A stretch of 64,000 nucleotides of DNA from the NCBI GenBank assembly GCA_900768265.1, contig CAAGCF010000036.1, forward strand, positions 62,001 through 126,000, in the 5' to 3' direction. Below are positions 25,390 through 33,642 of the stretch, piece after piece (position 1 is the stretch's first letter; every line of letters begins with the position of its first letter). The notes under the pieces were generated by a model. That model ran no database searches and was not told the DNA's origin. It worked only from the letters and a program-made list of their open reading frames with translations. The translations under genes and the position numbers were made by a program. Origin of the DNA: an uncultured Collinsella sp. GTDB taxonomy: Bacteria > Actinomycetota > Coriobacteriia > Coriobacteriales > Coriobacteriaceae.

Positions 25390-27081
25390 CTACTTTTCGA
25401 GCCCGCACGGCATAACGTTAGCGCTGCCGCGGCGAGCCTCAGTCACGGCTGCAAAGAAGCGATAGCCGCCCGAGAAGTTAAAGCACTCAAAGCCATGCTG
25501 CGCCAAAATGCGGCAAGCAATGTAGCTGCGAATGCCGCTCTGGCAAATTACGTAGACCGGCTTGGCCCGGTCGAGCTCGCCCAGGCGATTGCGCAGATCA
25601 TCGACGGGAATGTTTACGAAACCATCGATATGCCCGCGCTCATACTCCCCTTCCGTACGAACATCGAGCAGCTGCACGCTGCCATCGCGTGGCAAGTTGG
25701 GCTCATCCTCCCAATGCCACTGCGCCAGTATGCCGCGATTGAGGTTCTCGATCATAAAGCCCGCCATATTGACGGGATCCTTCGCCGATGAGTACGGCGG
25801 CGCGTATGCTAGGTCCAAATCCTTAAGCCTATCGCCGCGCATGCCTGCCTGGATGGCAGTCGCCAGAACGTCGATACACTTGTCCACACCATCGATGCCC
25901 ACGATTTGCGCACCCAGCAGGCGCAATCCCTGCTTCTCGAAGATAACCTTCATGGTCATGGGCGTTGCACCCGGATAATAACCCGCATGCGAACCGGGCG
26001 ACAGGACCACGCTGTCGCAGTCAATTCCCGCCGCGTGTGCTGCCTTTTCGGATAGTCCCGTGCTTGCCGCCGTCAAGTCGAATACCTTGATAATCGATGA
26101 GCCCAACGATCCGCGGTAGCAGCTGTCCATGCCGGCTATGACATCGGCAACGACACGCCCCTGCTTGTTGGCGGGGCCGGCGAGCGAAATGACCACGTCC
26201 TCGCCGGTCACCTGATGCGTGACCTGCGCGGCATCGCCCACGGCATACACGTCGGCAGCAGAGGTCTCCATGCGGTCGTTGACCACAATAGCCCCCTTGA
26301 TGCCCAGTTCGAGCCCCGCCTCTTGCGCCAGATGGCTCTCAGGTGCCACGCCAATGGCAAGCAGCACCATATCGGCTCCGATAGGGTCATCGCCCGCAAC
26401 ATGGGTGACAACGCGGCCATCAACTTCCTCAAAACCTGTCACATCGGCCTTGAGGCGCAGATCAATACCGTGCTCACGCACCTCGGTATGCAAAAGGGTC
26501 GCCATGTCGTAATCCAGGTTGTTCATAAGCTGGACGGGACGCTGCAGAAGGGTCACCTGGAGCCCTAGCTCGCACAGATTCTCCGCCGTCTCGACGCCAA
26601 TGAAGCCGCCGCCGATCACGACGGCACTGCTCGGTCGCCGCTCTCGAACATAGCTGTGAATACGCAGCGTGTCCTCAACGGTGCGTAGGCTAAAGATTTT
26701 ATCCGAGTCGATGCCCGGCAACGCAGGGCGAATCGGCTTTGCACCCGGCGACAGGATGAGCTTGTCATACGTCTCGACAAATTCCTCGCCCGTCAGCATA
26801 TTGCGAACCTCGACCGTATGCGAATCGGGATGGATGGCAAACACCTCGTGACTCGTCTTGACCGCAATGCGAAAGCGATCCCAAAAGCCCTTGGGAGACT
26901 GCAGCGTCAATGCACTCTCTTCTTCTATCACGCCGCCAATGTAGTACGGAAGCCCACAGTTGGCATACGATACAAAACCAGTGCGCTCAAAGATGACAAT
27001 TTGGGCCTGCTCGTCGAGCCTGCGCAAACGTGCCGCCGCCGATGCGCCGCCCGCGACGCCTCCAACGATAACCACCTTCAT
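25390..27081 (-). CDS. CoA-disulfide reductase-type flavoprotein with C-terminal rhodanese
   Basis: This 563-residue protein has an FAD Rossmann motif VIVGGVAGGASAAARLRR, the single redox Cys in SYANCGLPYYIGG (about residue 43), a second dinucleotide motif VIGGGFIGVETAENL and FAD-contacting VYAVGDAAQV. After the dimerisation domain comes a rhodanese domain (about 460-550) with the active-site loop VICQSGIRSY. This is the CoADR-RHD architecture, which reduces CoA disulfide, CoA persulfide or polysulfide with NAD(P)H. A separate rhodanese lies immediately upstream and a Crp/Fnr regulator further upstream, so it belongs to a sulfur-handling operon. Confidence 0.9.
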   Translation of the reverse strand: MKVVIVGGVAGGASAAARLRRLDEQAQIVIFERTGFVSYANCGLPYYIGGVIEEESALTLQSPKGFWDRFRIAVKTSHEVFAIHPDSHTVEVRNMLTGEEFVETYDKLILSPGAKPIRPALPGIDSDKIFSLRTVEDTLRIHSYVRERRPSSAVVIGGGFIGVETAENLCELGLQVTLLQRPVQLMNNLDYDMATLLHTEVREHGIDLRLKADVTGFEEVDGRVVTHVAGDDPIGADMVLLAIGVAPESHLAQEAGLELGIKGAIVVNDRMETSAADVYAVGDAAQVTHQVTGEDVVISLAGPANKQGRVVADVIAGMDSCYRGSLGSSIIKVFDLTAASTGLSEKAAHAAGIDCDSVVLSPGSHAGYYPGATPMTMKVIFEKQGLRLLGAQIVGIDGVDKCIDVLATAIQAGMRGDRLKDLDLAYAPPYSSAKDPVNMAGFMIENLNRGILAQWHWEDEPNLPRDGSVQLLDVRTEGEYERGHIDGFVNIPVDDLRNRLGELDRAKPVYVICQSGIRSYIACRILAQHGFECFNFSGGYRFFAAVTEARRGSANVMPCGLEK

Positions 27082-27083
27082 AG

Positions 27084-27404
27084 CTAACGCACCACCTTTC
27101 CCGTATAGCCGCTTATGCCGCCGATATTCTTGACACTGCCATACCCAGAACGCTTAAGAAAACTCACAGCTTGGTTGCTTCGCGCACCACTCAGGCAATG
27201 CACGAAAAGCTGCGTGCCCTTGTCTGGATACAGCTCAAGCACCTGGTTGATACGATCGAGCGGAACGTTGACGCTGCCCGGAATGTGGCCCTGTCCATAC
27301 TCGTCAGCACTCCTCACGTCGAGCAGCACCGCCCCCTTAGAAGCCTTCCATTCCTGGACGCCCACATTCATGTCCGGTCCTGCAAACAAATCAAACAATC
27401 CCAT
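27084..27404 (-). CDS. Single-domain rhodanese
   Basis: This 106-residue protein is a rhodanese with the active-site loop VHCLSGARS (Cys in the six-residue loop) and the DVRSADEYGQGHIPGSVN segment. It carries persulfide sulfur between partners. AAAGGAG supports ATG 27404. Its stop is two bases before the ATG of the CoADR-RHD gene, so the two are co-translated. The N-terminal MGLFDLFAGPDMN stretch precedes the domain. Confidence 0.92.
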   Translation of the reverse strand: MGLFDLFAGPDMNVGVQEWKASKGAVLLDVRSADEYGQGHIPGSVNVPLDRINQVLELYPDKGTQLFVHCLSGARSNQAVSFLKRSGYGSVKNIGGISGYTGKVVR

Positions 27405-27523
27405 AGCGCACTCCTTTGCTGGTTGCTTTGGGCAAGTATGCCAAGGCACTGCGGTCGCGTTCTGTGACCAAGTCACCAAACGGAAAATATGTTGCCGACG
27501 GCAGATACAGCTGCGCGGTAGGT

Positions 27524-28183
27524 CTAGACCAACCGTGCCAACCCATCTACATCACGCACGATAATCCGTCCGCGCCTAACCTCGATGAGCCCGTCCTGCG
27601 CAAGACGGCTCAGAGCGCGCGTCACCGCTTCGCGCGCAGAGTTGATGTCGCGTGCAAGCTCGTCTTGCGTTACGGCAACTTCTGCTGTGCCCGCAACTCG
27701 GCAATGCTCGAGCACGTAGCTGGCGACGCGCTGATCGAGACGCTTAAAGAGCATCTGCTGCAGCACGCATACCACCTGGGAGTAGCGCTTCACCTCAACC
27801 TGGAGCATAAAGGCCTTAACGTAGACATTATCGCGGGCGAGCTGGACGCACACGCTCGCAGGCACCACCAAAAGCGATGACCTGCGTGCTGCAACCACCA
27901 TGGTGTCAAATGAAATCTGCTCGATAACGCACGAGGCCGTGGTGACACAGCACTCTCCGCAGCCAACCCTAAACGGCGTGACCTCCTTGCCTTCCTCGGA
28001 AAGCAGGCTCACGCGAATGTCACCTTCGATAATAAAGATAATGCCGGTGCAAGAATTTCCGCTGCTACCGATTATCTGCCCGGCATCAAAGGATCGCAGC
28101 GACGAGCGCTCTGCCACGAGCGTCTGCTCATCGGATGTAAGTTGTCCCCAAAACGGCAACCGCTCGACCATGCTGCCGACCAT
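27524..28183 (-). CDS. Crp/Fnr-family transcriptional regulator
   Basis: This 219-residue protein has an N-terminal cyclic-nucleotide-type barrel (about 20-115), a dimer helix and a C-terminal HTH (VTQDELARDINSAREAVTRALSRLAQDGLI). The barrel has an unusual cysteine group, GCGECCVTTASC, near residues 77-88, which could bind a metal or sense thiol state. The classic Fnr N-terminal cysteine set is absent. The start at 28183 is chosen over 28210 because AAAGGGGG precedes it. It sits 119 bp upstream of the rhodanese/CoADR genes on the same strand and is their likely regulator. Confidence 0.85.
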   Translation of the reverse strand: MVGSMVERLPFWGQLTSDEQTLVAERSSLRSFDAGQIIGSSGNSCTGIIFIIEGDIRVSLLSEEGKEVTPFRVGCGECCVTTASCVIEQISFDTMVVAARRSSLLVVPASVCVQLARDNVYVKAFMLQVEVKRYSQVVCVLQQMLFKRLDQRVASYVLEHCRVAGTAEVAVTQDELARDINSAREAVTRALSRLAQDGLIEVRRGRIIVRDVDGLARLV

Positions 28184-28228
28184 AGCCGCCCCCTTTCGAC
28201 GTATACCCATGATGCTACCCCGAAGCAG

Positions 28229-28257
28229 AAAAAAAGAGTCGCTGTTTCCAGCGACTC
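28229..28257 (-). terminator. Rho-independent terminator of the TlpA gene (minus strand)
   Basis: Arms GAGTCGCTG (28236-28244) and CAGCGACTC (28249-28257) have a TTTC loop. On the minus strand they are followed by seven T residues (complement of 28229-28235). It lies 25 bp after the TlpA lipoprotein stop and ahead of the Crp/Fnr gene. Confidence 0.9.
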
Positions 28258-28282
28258 CCCTTCAGTTGCCTGTCCCACGAAT

Positions 28283-29245
28283 CTACTGTTCGCTCTTCGC
28301 GAGTGCTTGATCGATCAGTTTATTGAGCGCCTCGCGCTGCTCAGCGGAGTTGATGCCGCCCATGATCGGCTCTCCCACAATGTTACCGTTCTGGTCGATC
28401 ACGTACGTGGTCGGGAACGAGTACAGGTTGGAGGTGAACTTGCCGGCCTCGCTATCCGACTTGAACCAGATGTTCTTGTACGTCACGCCCTTCTTGGAAA
28501 GTACGTCCTTGGCGTCTGCCACCTCGTCTTTGTTGCCATCGAGCGTAAAGGAATTAACGCCCACGACCTGGCCGCCCTTCTCGGCAAGCTCCTTGTTGAG
28601 CTTCTCCAGATCGCCCAGCTCTCCCACGCACGGCTTGCAGGTGGTAAACCAGAAGTTCATGACGGTGACCTTGTTCTTGGAGAACAGCTCGTCGCTGTTT
28701 ACATCGTTGCCGTCCAAGTCCTTGCCCTTAAAGCTGGGGAACTTCGTCTCCCCGCTCTCGCCGTTGGTCATGCCTGCGGTCGAGGCATCGACGCTCTCTC
28801 CCTCGCCGGGCGTGCTGCCACATCCGGGAAACTCCTTCTCCAGCGCCATGAGCTTATCCTCGATCTCCTTGACCTGCTGCGCGCCGGCCTTAAGCGTCTT
28901 GAGCTCGTCAGCCGTAAACTGATCCTTGGCGCCCTCGATGGTATCAAGCAAAAAGTCGCCGTAGTTCTTGCCGTCCTCAATCATGGGAGTGTCTTTGTTG
29001 GCCGCAAGAAACACCTTTTCCCATAGGGCGTTATCGCTCGCAAAGATCTCGTTTTCCTTTTGCAGCAGCTGCTGGTACAGCTCGGCCGCCTCCTCGGCGC
29101 TCGACGGCTTTTGTGCCACAAGCTCGGCGATTTGCGTATCGCCGCTCGTGGCATCCTTTGCGTCGCCCTTGGGGGCAGAGCACGCTGCGAGAGTCAGCGC
29201 CAGCACGGGCAGCATCAACAAGGCCGCAATTTTTGACAGTTTCAT
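28283..29245 (-). CDS. TlpA/ResA-like thiol-disulfide lipoprotein
   Basis: This 320-residue lipoprotein has a signal peptide with lipobox LAAC (Cys at about residue 22), a helical spacer, and a thioredoxin fold with FWFTTCKPCVGELGDL (CKPC active site) and a cis-Pro near FPTTYVIDQNG. It would act outside the membrane, reducing disulfides of exported proteins or feeding a reductase. It is downstream of a membrane 4Fe-4S protein and a CD1871A-type peptide, which suggests that electrons pass from the membrane protein to this thioredoxin. Confidence 0.9.
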   Translation of the reverse strand: MKLSKIAALLMLPVLALTLAACSAPKGDAKDATSGDTQIAELVAQKPSSAEEAAELYQQLLQKENEIFASDNALWEKVFLAANKDTPMIEDGKNYGDFLLDTIEGAKDQFTADELKTLKAGAQQVKEIEDKLMALEKEFPGCGSTPGEGESVDASTAGMTNGESGETKFPSFKGKDLDGNDVNSDELFSKNKVTVMNFWFTTCKPCVGELGDLEKLNKELAEKGGQVVGVNSFTLDGNKDEVADAKDVLSKKGVTYKNIWFKSDSEAGKFTSNLYSFPTTYVIDQNGNIVGEPIMGGINSAEQREALNKLIDQALAKSEQ

Positions 29246-29280
29246 GGTTCCTCCGTTTATATCGAAGCTTATATAGATAC

Positions 29281-30192
29281 CTATTTGTTTTCGCAGGCTT
29301 GCGCGGGCTGCGCGGGTTTGTCGCCCGTCACACCCAGCCCGTAGCGAAAGCTAATGGCATCGACGGGGCATGCGCCCACGCATTTGCCGCAACGAATGCA
29401 CTCGGCATGGTTGGGCGTACGCGTAACGTCCACGTCCATCTGACACACTTTGGCGCACTTACCGCACGAGACGCATTTGCACTGGTCAACCTGAATCCCC
29501 AGCAACGACACCTTGTTCATGAGTGCATAAAACGCACCGAGGGGGCAAATCCATTTACAGAAGGGGCGGTAGAACAGCACGCTCAGCACCGCAACCACAA
29601 TGAGGATCGCGAGCTTCCAGGTAAAGAGCTTTCCCAGCGCGGAGCGGATTCCCACGTTCATGATGGACAGCGGAATCGCGCCCTCGAGCACACCCTGCGG
29701 GCAGATGTACTTGCAAAAGAACGGGTCGCCCATGCCCACATCGTTGACTACCAGAACGGGCAGTAGCACCACGGCAAACAGCAGCACGGCGTACTTGATG
29801 TACGTGAGCGGCTTGAGCTTTTTCGTCGAGAGCTTTTTGCCGGGAATCTTATGCAGAAGCTCTTGCAGCCATCCAAACGGGCATAAAAAGCCGCATACAA
29901 AACGTCCCAGCAGCACGCCGATCAGGATGAGTGTTCCGGTGACGTAATACGAAAAGCTGAACTTAGACGAGCCCACCACCGACTGAAACGACCCGATGGG
30001 GCACGCACCTGAGGCCGCCGGACACGAGTAGCAGTTGAGCCCCGGCACGCAGACGGCTTTGCCCGCCCCCTGGTAGATGCCTCCCTTGGCAAAATTAGGC
30101 AGGTGAATGTTGGTCGCAAGCGTTGCCGCCGCCTGAATCAATCCGCGAAATCTCGCCAAAAGATGCGATACGGTATTTTTTCTTTTAACCAA
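29281..30192 (-). CDS. NapH-like membrane 4Fe-4S electron-transfer protein
   Basis: This protein of about 303 residues has several membrane segments linked by Cys-rich loops (NCYSCPAASGACPIG, CGFLCPFGW, CKYICPQG, CKWICPLG). Two ferredoxin-type motifs near the C-terminus (CVSCGKCAKVCQMD, CIRCGKCVGACPVD) follow. These features define a quinol/ferredoxin-linked electron-transfer membrane protein. The start is uncertain: TTG 30192 is preferred because GGAG lies upstream and it overlaps the previous gene by eight bases; an ATG at 30240 is in frame. It probably feeds electrons to the TlpA lipoprotein. Confidence 0.85.
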   Translation of the reverse strand: MVKRKNTVSHLLARFRGLIQAAATLATNIHLPNFAKGGIYQGAGKAVCVPGLNCYSCPAASGACPIGSFQSVVGSSKFSFSYYVTGTLILIGVLLGRFVCGFLCPFGWLQELLHKIPGKKLSTKKLKPLTYIKYAVLLFAVVLLPVLVVNDVGMGDPFFCKYICPQGVLEGAIPLSIMNVGIRSALGKLFTWKLAILIVVAVLSVLFYRPFCKWICPLGAFYALMNKVSLLGIQVDQCKCVSCGKCAKVCQMDVDVTRTPNHAECIRCGKCVGACPVDAISFRYGLGVTGDKPAQPAQACENK

Positions 30193-30331
30193 TTCCGATA
30201 CACTCCAAGCACAGCCTGATTGCCTTGGCCAGCACGGCATCTGCCTCGCCGCGCATAATGCCAAAGCCAACCATGGCTACCCCAACGATCAGCAAAGCCA
30301 CCTGCGCCACAGGCTTAATCGCTTTGAACAA
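30185..30331 (-). CDS. CD1871A-family CXXC small membrane protein
   Basis: This 48-residue protein was read directly from the minus strand. One hydrophobic helix (VAQVALLIVGVAMVGFGIM) is followed by RGEADAVLAKAIRLCLECIGIG, where the CLEC motif and the GIG end match the CD1871A-type family as I remember it. TTG at 30331 is the start, with AAAGGAG eight bases upstream. It overlaps the 4Fe-4S gene by eight bases. Its CxxC could hand electrons on or bind a metal at the membrane surface. Confidence 0.75.
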   Translation of the reverse strand: MFKAIKPVAQVALLIVGVAMVGFGIMRGEADAVLAKAIRLCLECIGIG

Positions 30332-30420
30332 TCTGACCACTCCTTTCGTTTCGCGACCCATTGGACCATACCGACTATAAAATCCGTGTTAAGCGCGAAT
30401 GACTATGCAAGGAGAACGTT

Positions 30421-31095
30421 ATGCGCATCTTGGTCGTCGAGGACGAGCGGGCGCTGTGCGATGCAATCGCACGCAGCCTGCGCAACTTGGCCTATAGCGT
30501 CGACTGCTGCTACGACGGGCAGCAGGCCCTCGATCTGCTCGATATCGAGACCTTCGATCTTGTCGTGCTCGACCTTAATCTCCCCCACGTCGACGGCATG
30601 ACCGTACTCAGGCAGCTCAGAATTACCGATTGTGAGACCAAGGTGCTCGTGCTGTCGGCACGCGGCGAGGTCTCCGACAAGGTAGCGGGGCTCGATGCGG
30701 GCGCCAACGACTACCTCACCAAGCCGTTCCACCTTGACGAGCTGGCGGCACGTATCCGCAGCCTCACGCTCAGGCGCTTTACGCAAAGCGATGTTGTCCT
30801 GACCTGCGGATCGCTGAGCTTTGACACCAAGGCGCGCGTCGCCTCCGTGGGCGACGAGGCCCTATCCCTCACACGCAAGGAGACCGGCATCTTGGAGTAC
30901 CTGATGCTTAACCAGGGACGACCGGTGAGCCAAGAGGAGCTCATCGACCACGTATGGGATAGCAGTGTCAACAGCTTTAGCAACGCGACCCGCGTGCACA
31001 TCTCGTCACTGCGCAAAAAGCTGCGCGGCGCGTTGGGGCACGACCCCATCCGTAACCGAATCGGCGAGGGCTACGTTATGGAGGACGGCGAATGA
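30421..31095 (+). CDS. OmpR-family response regulator
   Basis: This 224-residue protein has a receiver with the phospho-acceptor Asp51 (VVLDLNLPHVDGM), acidic pocket EDE (residues 7-9) and the conserved Lys in YLTKPFHLDEL. A C-terminal winged HTH follows (LTRKETGILEYLMLNQGRPVS...HISSLRKKLR). AAGGAGA precedes ATG 30421. It diverges from the CD1871A/4Fe-4S/TlpA operon across 89 bp and so probably controls it. It overlaps its kinase by four bases. Confidence 0.93.
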   Translation: MRILVVEDERALCDAIARSLRNLAYSVDCCYDGQQALDLLDIETFDLVVLDLNLPHVDGMTVLRQLRITDCETKVLVLSARGEVSDKVAGLDAGANDYLTKPFHLDELAARIRSLTLRRFTQSDVVLTCGSLSFDTKARVASVGDEALSLTRKETGILEYLMLNQGRPVSQEELIDHVWDSSVNSFSNATRVHISSLRKKLRGALGHDPIRNRIGEGYVMEDGE

Positions 31096-32267
31096 AGCGA
31101 CTGTCCCTGCAATGGCGCATCACGTTGATGACAGCTCTGCTGATATGTTTGACCTGCGTACTTATTAATTGCCTGGTTGGCTACTCCGGCATGCGCTACA
31201 TGGACTCAATCGGTACTGAAATGTCGGAGCATAGCAAGGCGGAGGCGGCCTCGCCCAACTCGTTCGACCCGACGAGCAAGGAGCTCGACGACGATCTGAC
31301 CATCGTCGTGAGCGACGCCCAAGAATCGTTTGGTGCGACGAGCTGGTACATAACCGCAGCGGTGACGCTACTCGGTGGCGTGCTGGCCTACTTTGTGAGC
31401 GGGCATGCGTTGCAGCCGCTGCGTACCTTTGCAGCGCAAGTCGAGAGCGTGCGGCCCGACAACCTCGCCGACACAAAGATCAGCGAAGATGTGCCCTCTG
31501 AGCTTAGGCGTTGCAGCGCGTCGTTTAACGACATGATTGCCCGCCTTGACGAAGGTTTTTCTGCACAAAAACAGTTTACGGGCAATGCGGCGCACGAGCT
31601 GCGCACGCCGCTTGCGCTCATGCAAGCTCAGGTTGAGCTGTTTTGCGCCGAGCACCCCGACGCCGATGCAGATACAGCGCGTCTGCTCGGGCTGCTGCAA
31701 GAGCAGACCGAGCGAATGACGCACATGACAAAGACCCTGCTCGAGATGAGCGAGTTGCGCAGCGTCCCCTGCAACGATGCGATTGACCTGGCGCCGATGA
31801 TCGAAGAAGTGCTCACCGACCTGGCGCCCCTTGCCGAGCAAAAGGGCATCGCGCTCGCAAGCGAGGGCGACGCGCAAACGACCGGCAGCGACACGCTGAT
31901 CTATCGGCTGCTGTTCAACTTGGCCGAAAACGCCATTCGCTACAGCACGCCCAACTCGACCGTGCGAATCAGCGCCCGCGTCGAGGGCGACCGTGTACTG
32001 CTACGGGTGCACGACCAGGGACAAGGCATTCCCGAGCAATACCAGACGAGCATCTTTCAGCCCTTCTTTCGCGTCGATAAATCGCGCAGCAGGGCATATG
32101 GCGGCGTGGGGCTGGGGCTTGCGCTGGTCTGGGAGATCGCCGCACTCCACGGCGGTTCCATCGAGGTCGAAGAGAGCTCAGAGAGGGGAACGACTATGCT
32201 CGTGACTCTTCCCGCGCATAACATCGAAGATGTGACAAAGGAACTGCCCCTTTGTCACATCTGTTAG
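31092..32267 (+). CDS. Sensor histidine kinase
   Basis: This 391-residue kinase has two membrane helices (about 10-32 and 80-102), a short external sensor loop, HAMP, HisKA with NAAHELRTPLAL (His168) and HATPase with NLAENAIRYS, DQGQGIPEQY and GVGLGLALVWEIAALHGG. It pairs with the overlapping OmpR regulator. The last twelve or so residues (VTKELPLCHIC) are encoded by a copy of the ATGTGACAAAGG hairpin, so the gene has either read into the repeat or been trimmed by it. Confidence 0.93.
   Translation: MKRLSLQWRITLMTALLICLTCVLINCLVGYSGMRYMDSIGTEMSEHSKAEAASPNSFDPTSKELDDDLTIVVSDAQESFGATSWYITAAVTLLGGVLAYFVSGHALQPLRTFAAQVESVRPDNLADTKISEDVPSELRRCSASFNDMIARLDEGFSAQKQFTGNAAHELRTPLALMQAQVELFCAEHPDADADTARLLGLLQEQTERMTHMTKTLLEMSELRSVPCNDAIDLAPMIEEVLTDLAPLAEQKGIALASEGDAQTTGSDTLIYRLLFNLAENAIRYSTPNSTVRISARVEGDRVLLRVHDQGQGIPEQYQTSIFQPFFRVDKSRSRAYGGVGLGLALVWEIAALHGGSIEVEESSERGTTMLVTLPAHNIEDVTKELPLCHIC
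32229..32261. repeat. ATGTGACAAAGG hairpin element (copy 4), inside a coding end
   Basis: Arms GATGTGACAAAGG (32229-32241) and CCTTTGTCACATC (32249-32261) enclose a 7-base loop. The whole element lies within the kinase reading frame, which stops at 32267. Confidence 0.85.
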
Positions 32268-32317
32268 TTCGCAGGATACGTGAGGCCCAAGATGCACGAA
32301 ATTGGGCGAAGCGCCAG

Positions 32318-32352
32318 CAAAAAGCCCCCGCTTCCAAGCGGAAACGGGGGCT
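32318..32352 (-). terminator. Rho-independent terminator of the GuaA-like gene (minus strand)
   Basis: AGCCCCCG (32323-32330) pairs with CGGGGGCT (32345-32352), extended by CTTCC/GGAA. The complement of the run at 32319-32323 gives TTTTT on the minus strand. It lies 12 bp after the stop of the GMP synthase-like gene. Confidence 0.88.
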
Positions 32353-32364
32353 AGGTGAGTTAGC

Positions 32365-33345
32365 TTACTCCCACTCCACCGTGCCAACCGGCTTCGGCGT
32401 GAGGTCGTAGCACACGCGGCAGATACGGGGAACCTCGGCGGTGACGCGAGCGGTGATGCGCTTGAGTAACGCCCAGTCGAGCTCAGGCACCTCGGCGGTC
32501 ATAACATCGACGGTGTTGATGCAGCGAATGATGCAGGGCCAATCGTAGGCGCGCTTGCCCTCGCGCACGCCGGTGGCGCGGAAGTCGGGCACGACGGCAA
32601 AATACTGCCAGATGGTCAGACCCGCCTTGTCGATCTCCTCGCGCACGATCGCGTCGGCTTCGCGCAGCGCCTCAAGACGGTCGCGGGTGATGGCACCAAG
32701 GCAGCGGACGCCCAGGCCGGGACCGGGGAACGGCTGGCGCTCGACCATGTTCTCGGGCAGGCCGAGCTCGCGACCGACCACGCGGACCTCGTCCTTGTAC
32801 AGCAGTTTGACGGGCTCGCAGAGCTCAAACTGTAGGTCCTCGGGCAGACCGCCCACGTTGTGGTGAGCCTTCACGCCGTCTTGGGACTCAAGAATGTCGG
32901 GATAGATGGTGCCCTGGGCGAGGAAACTGACCTCGTCGCCAACCTTGCGGGCCTCCTCCTCGAACACGCGAATGAACTCGGCGCCGATAATCTTGCGCTT
33001 TGCCTCGGGCTCCTCGACGTCCACGAGCTTATCCAGGAAGCGATCAGTAGCGTCGACATAGACCAGGTTCGCATCCATCTGGTTCTTGAAGACGTCGACG
33101 ACCTGCTCGCTCTCGCCCTTGCGCATCAGGCCGTGATTCACATGCACGCAGATAAGCTGCTTGCCGATGGCCTTGATCAGCAGTGCCGCGACAACGGAGC
33201 TGTCAACGCCGCCGGAAAGGGCCAGCAGGACTTTCTTGTCGCCGATCTGCTCGCGGATTGCAGCGATCTGCTCTTCGATGAACGCCTGGGCAAGTTCGGG
33301 AGTGGTGATTCGCACCATGTCGTCGGGACGCTTGTTGGGATCCAT
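32365..33345 (-). CDS. GMP synthase ATP-pyrophosphatase subunit, no glutaminase domain
   Basis: This 326-residue protein covers only the ATP-pyrophosphatase and dimerisation parts of GuaA: the P-loop LLALSGGVDSSVVAALL at the N-terminus, the AHHNVGGLPE lid, QPFPGPGLGVRCLG and the C-terminal TPKPVGTVEWE. The N-terminal glutamine amidotransferase (about 190 residues) is absent and nothing upstream could encode it. It resembles the archaeal GuaAb subunit, which uses ammonia from a partner. A full-length guaA lies at 47038-48636, so it is a second, non-identical GMP synthase core. GGAG precedes ATG 33345. Confidence 0.9.
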   Translation of the reverse strand: MDPNKRPDDMVRITTPELAQAFIEEQIAAIREQIGDKKVLLALSGGVDSSVVAALLIKAIGKQLICVHVNHGLMRKGESEQVVDVFKNQMDANLVYVDATDRFLDKLVDVEEPEAKRKIIGAEFIRVFEEEARKVGDEVSFLAQGTIYPDILESQDGVKAHHNVGGLPEDLQFELCEPVKLLYKDEVRVVGRELGLPENMVERQPFPGPGLGVRCLGAITRDRLEALREADAIVREEIDKAGLTIWQYFAVVPDFRATGVREGKRAYDWPCIIRCINTVDVMTAEVPELDWALLKRITARVTAEVPRICRVCYDLTPKPVGTVEWE

Positions 33346-33372
33346 GCAGAGCTCCTTTTCGGTTCGATGGGA

Positions 33373-33396
33373 GTGCGTTGCATGTATGCAAACGCA
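33373..33396. promoter_or_regulatory. Imperfect dyad upstream of the GuaA-like gene
   Basis: GTGCGTTGCAT and ATGCAAACGCAC face each other across two bases, with one bulged T. It lies 28-51 bp upstream of the start of the minus-strand gene. The rest of 33346-33642 (297 bp) holds no gene that I can support. Confidence 0.35.
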
Positions 33397-33642
33397 CCGT
33401 CATATGACCTCATTATATGCAGAGCAAGGTCCGTTTCCCATCGCTGCGTCAGAGCTTTTTGCAGGGGTGGCAGTTTTTCTATATTCCAAGGTCAGCTAGG
33501 CTTCGACAGCCACCTTGGGAGCATCGCCAATAGACTCTTCCTTTATACGTTCGGCATAATCGTAGGCGATACCCACAAATTCCAGTCCCGAGCAACAGGA
33601 GTACAATTGCTGCTAATGTTGCCACCTGATGGGAGATGGAAG

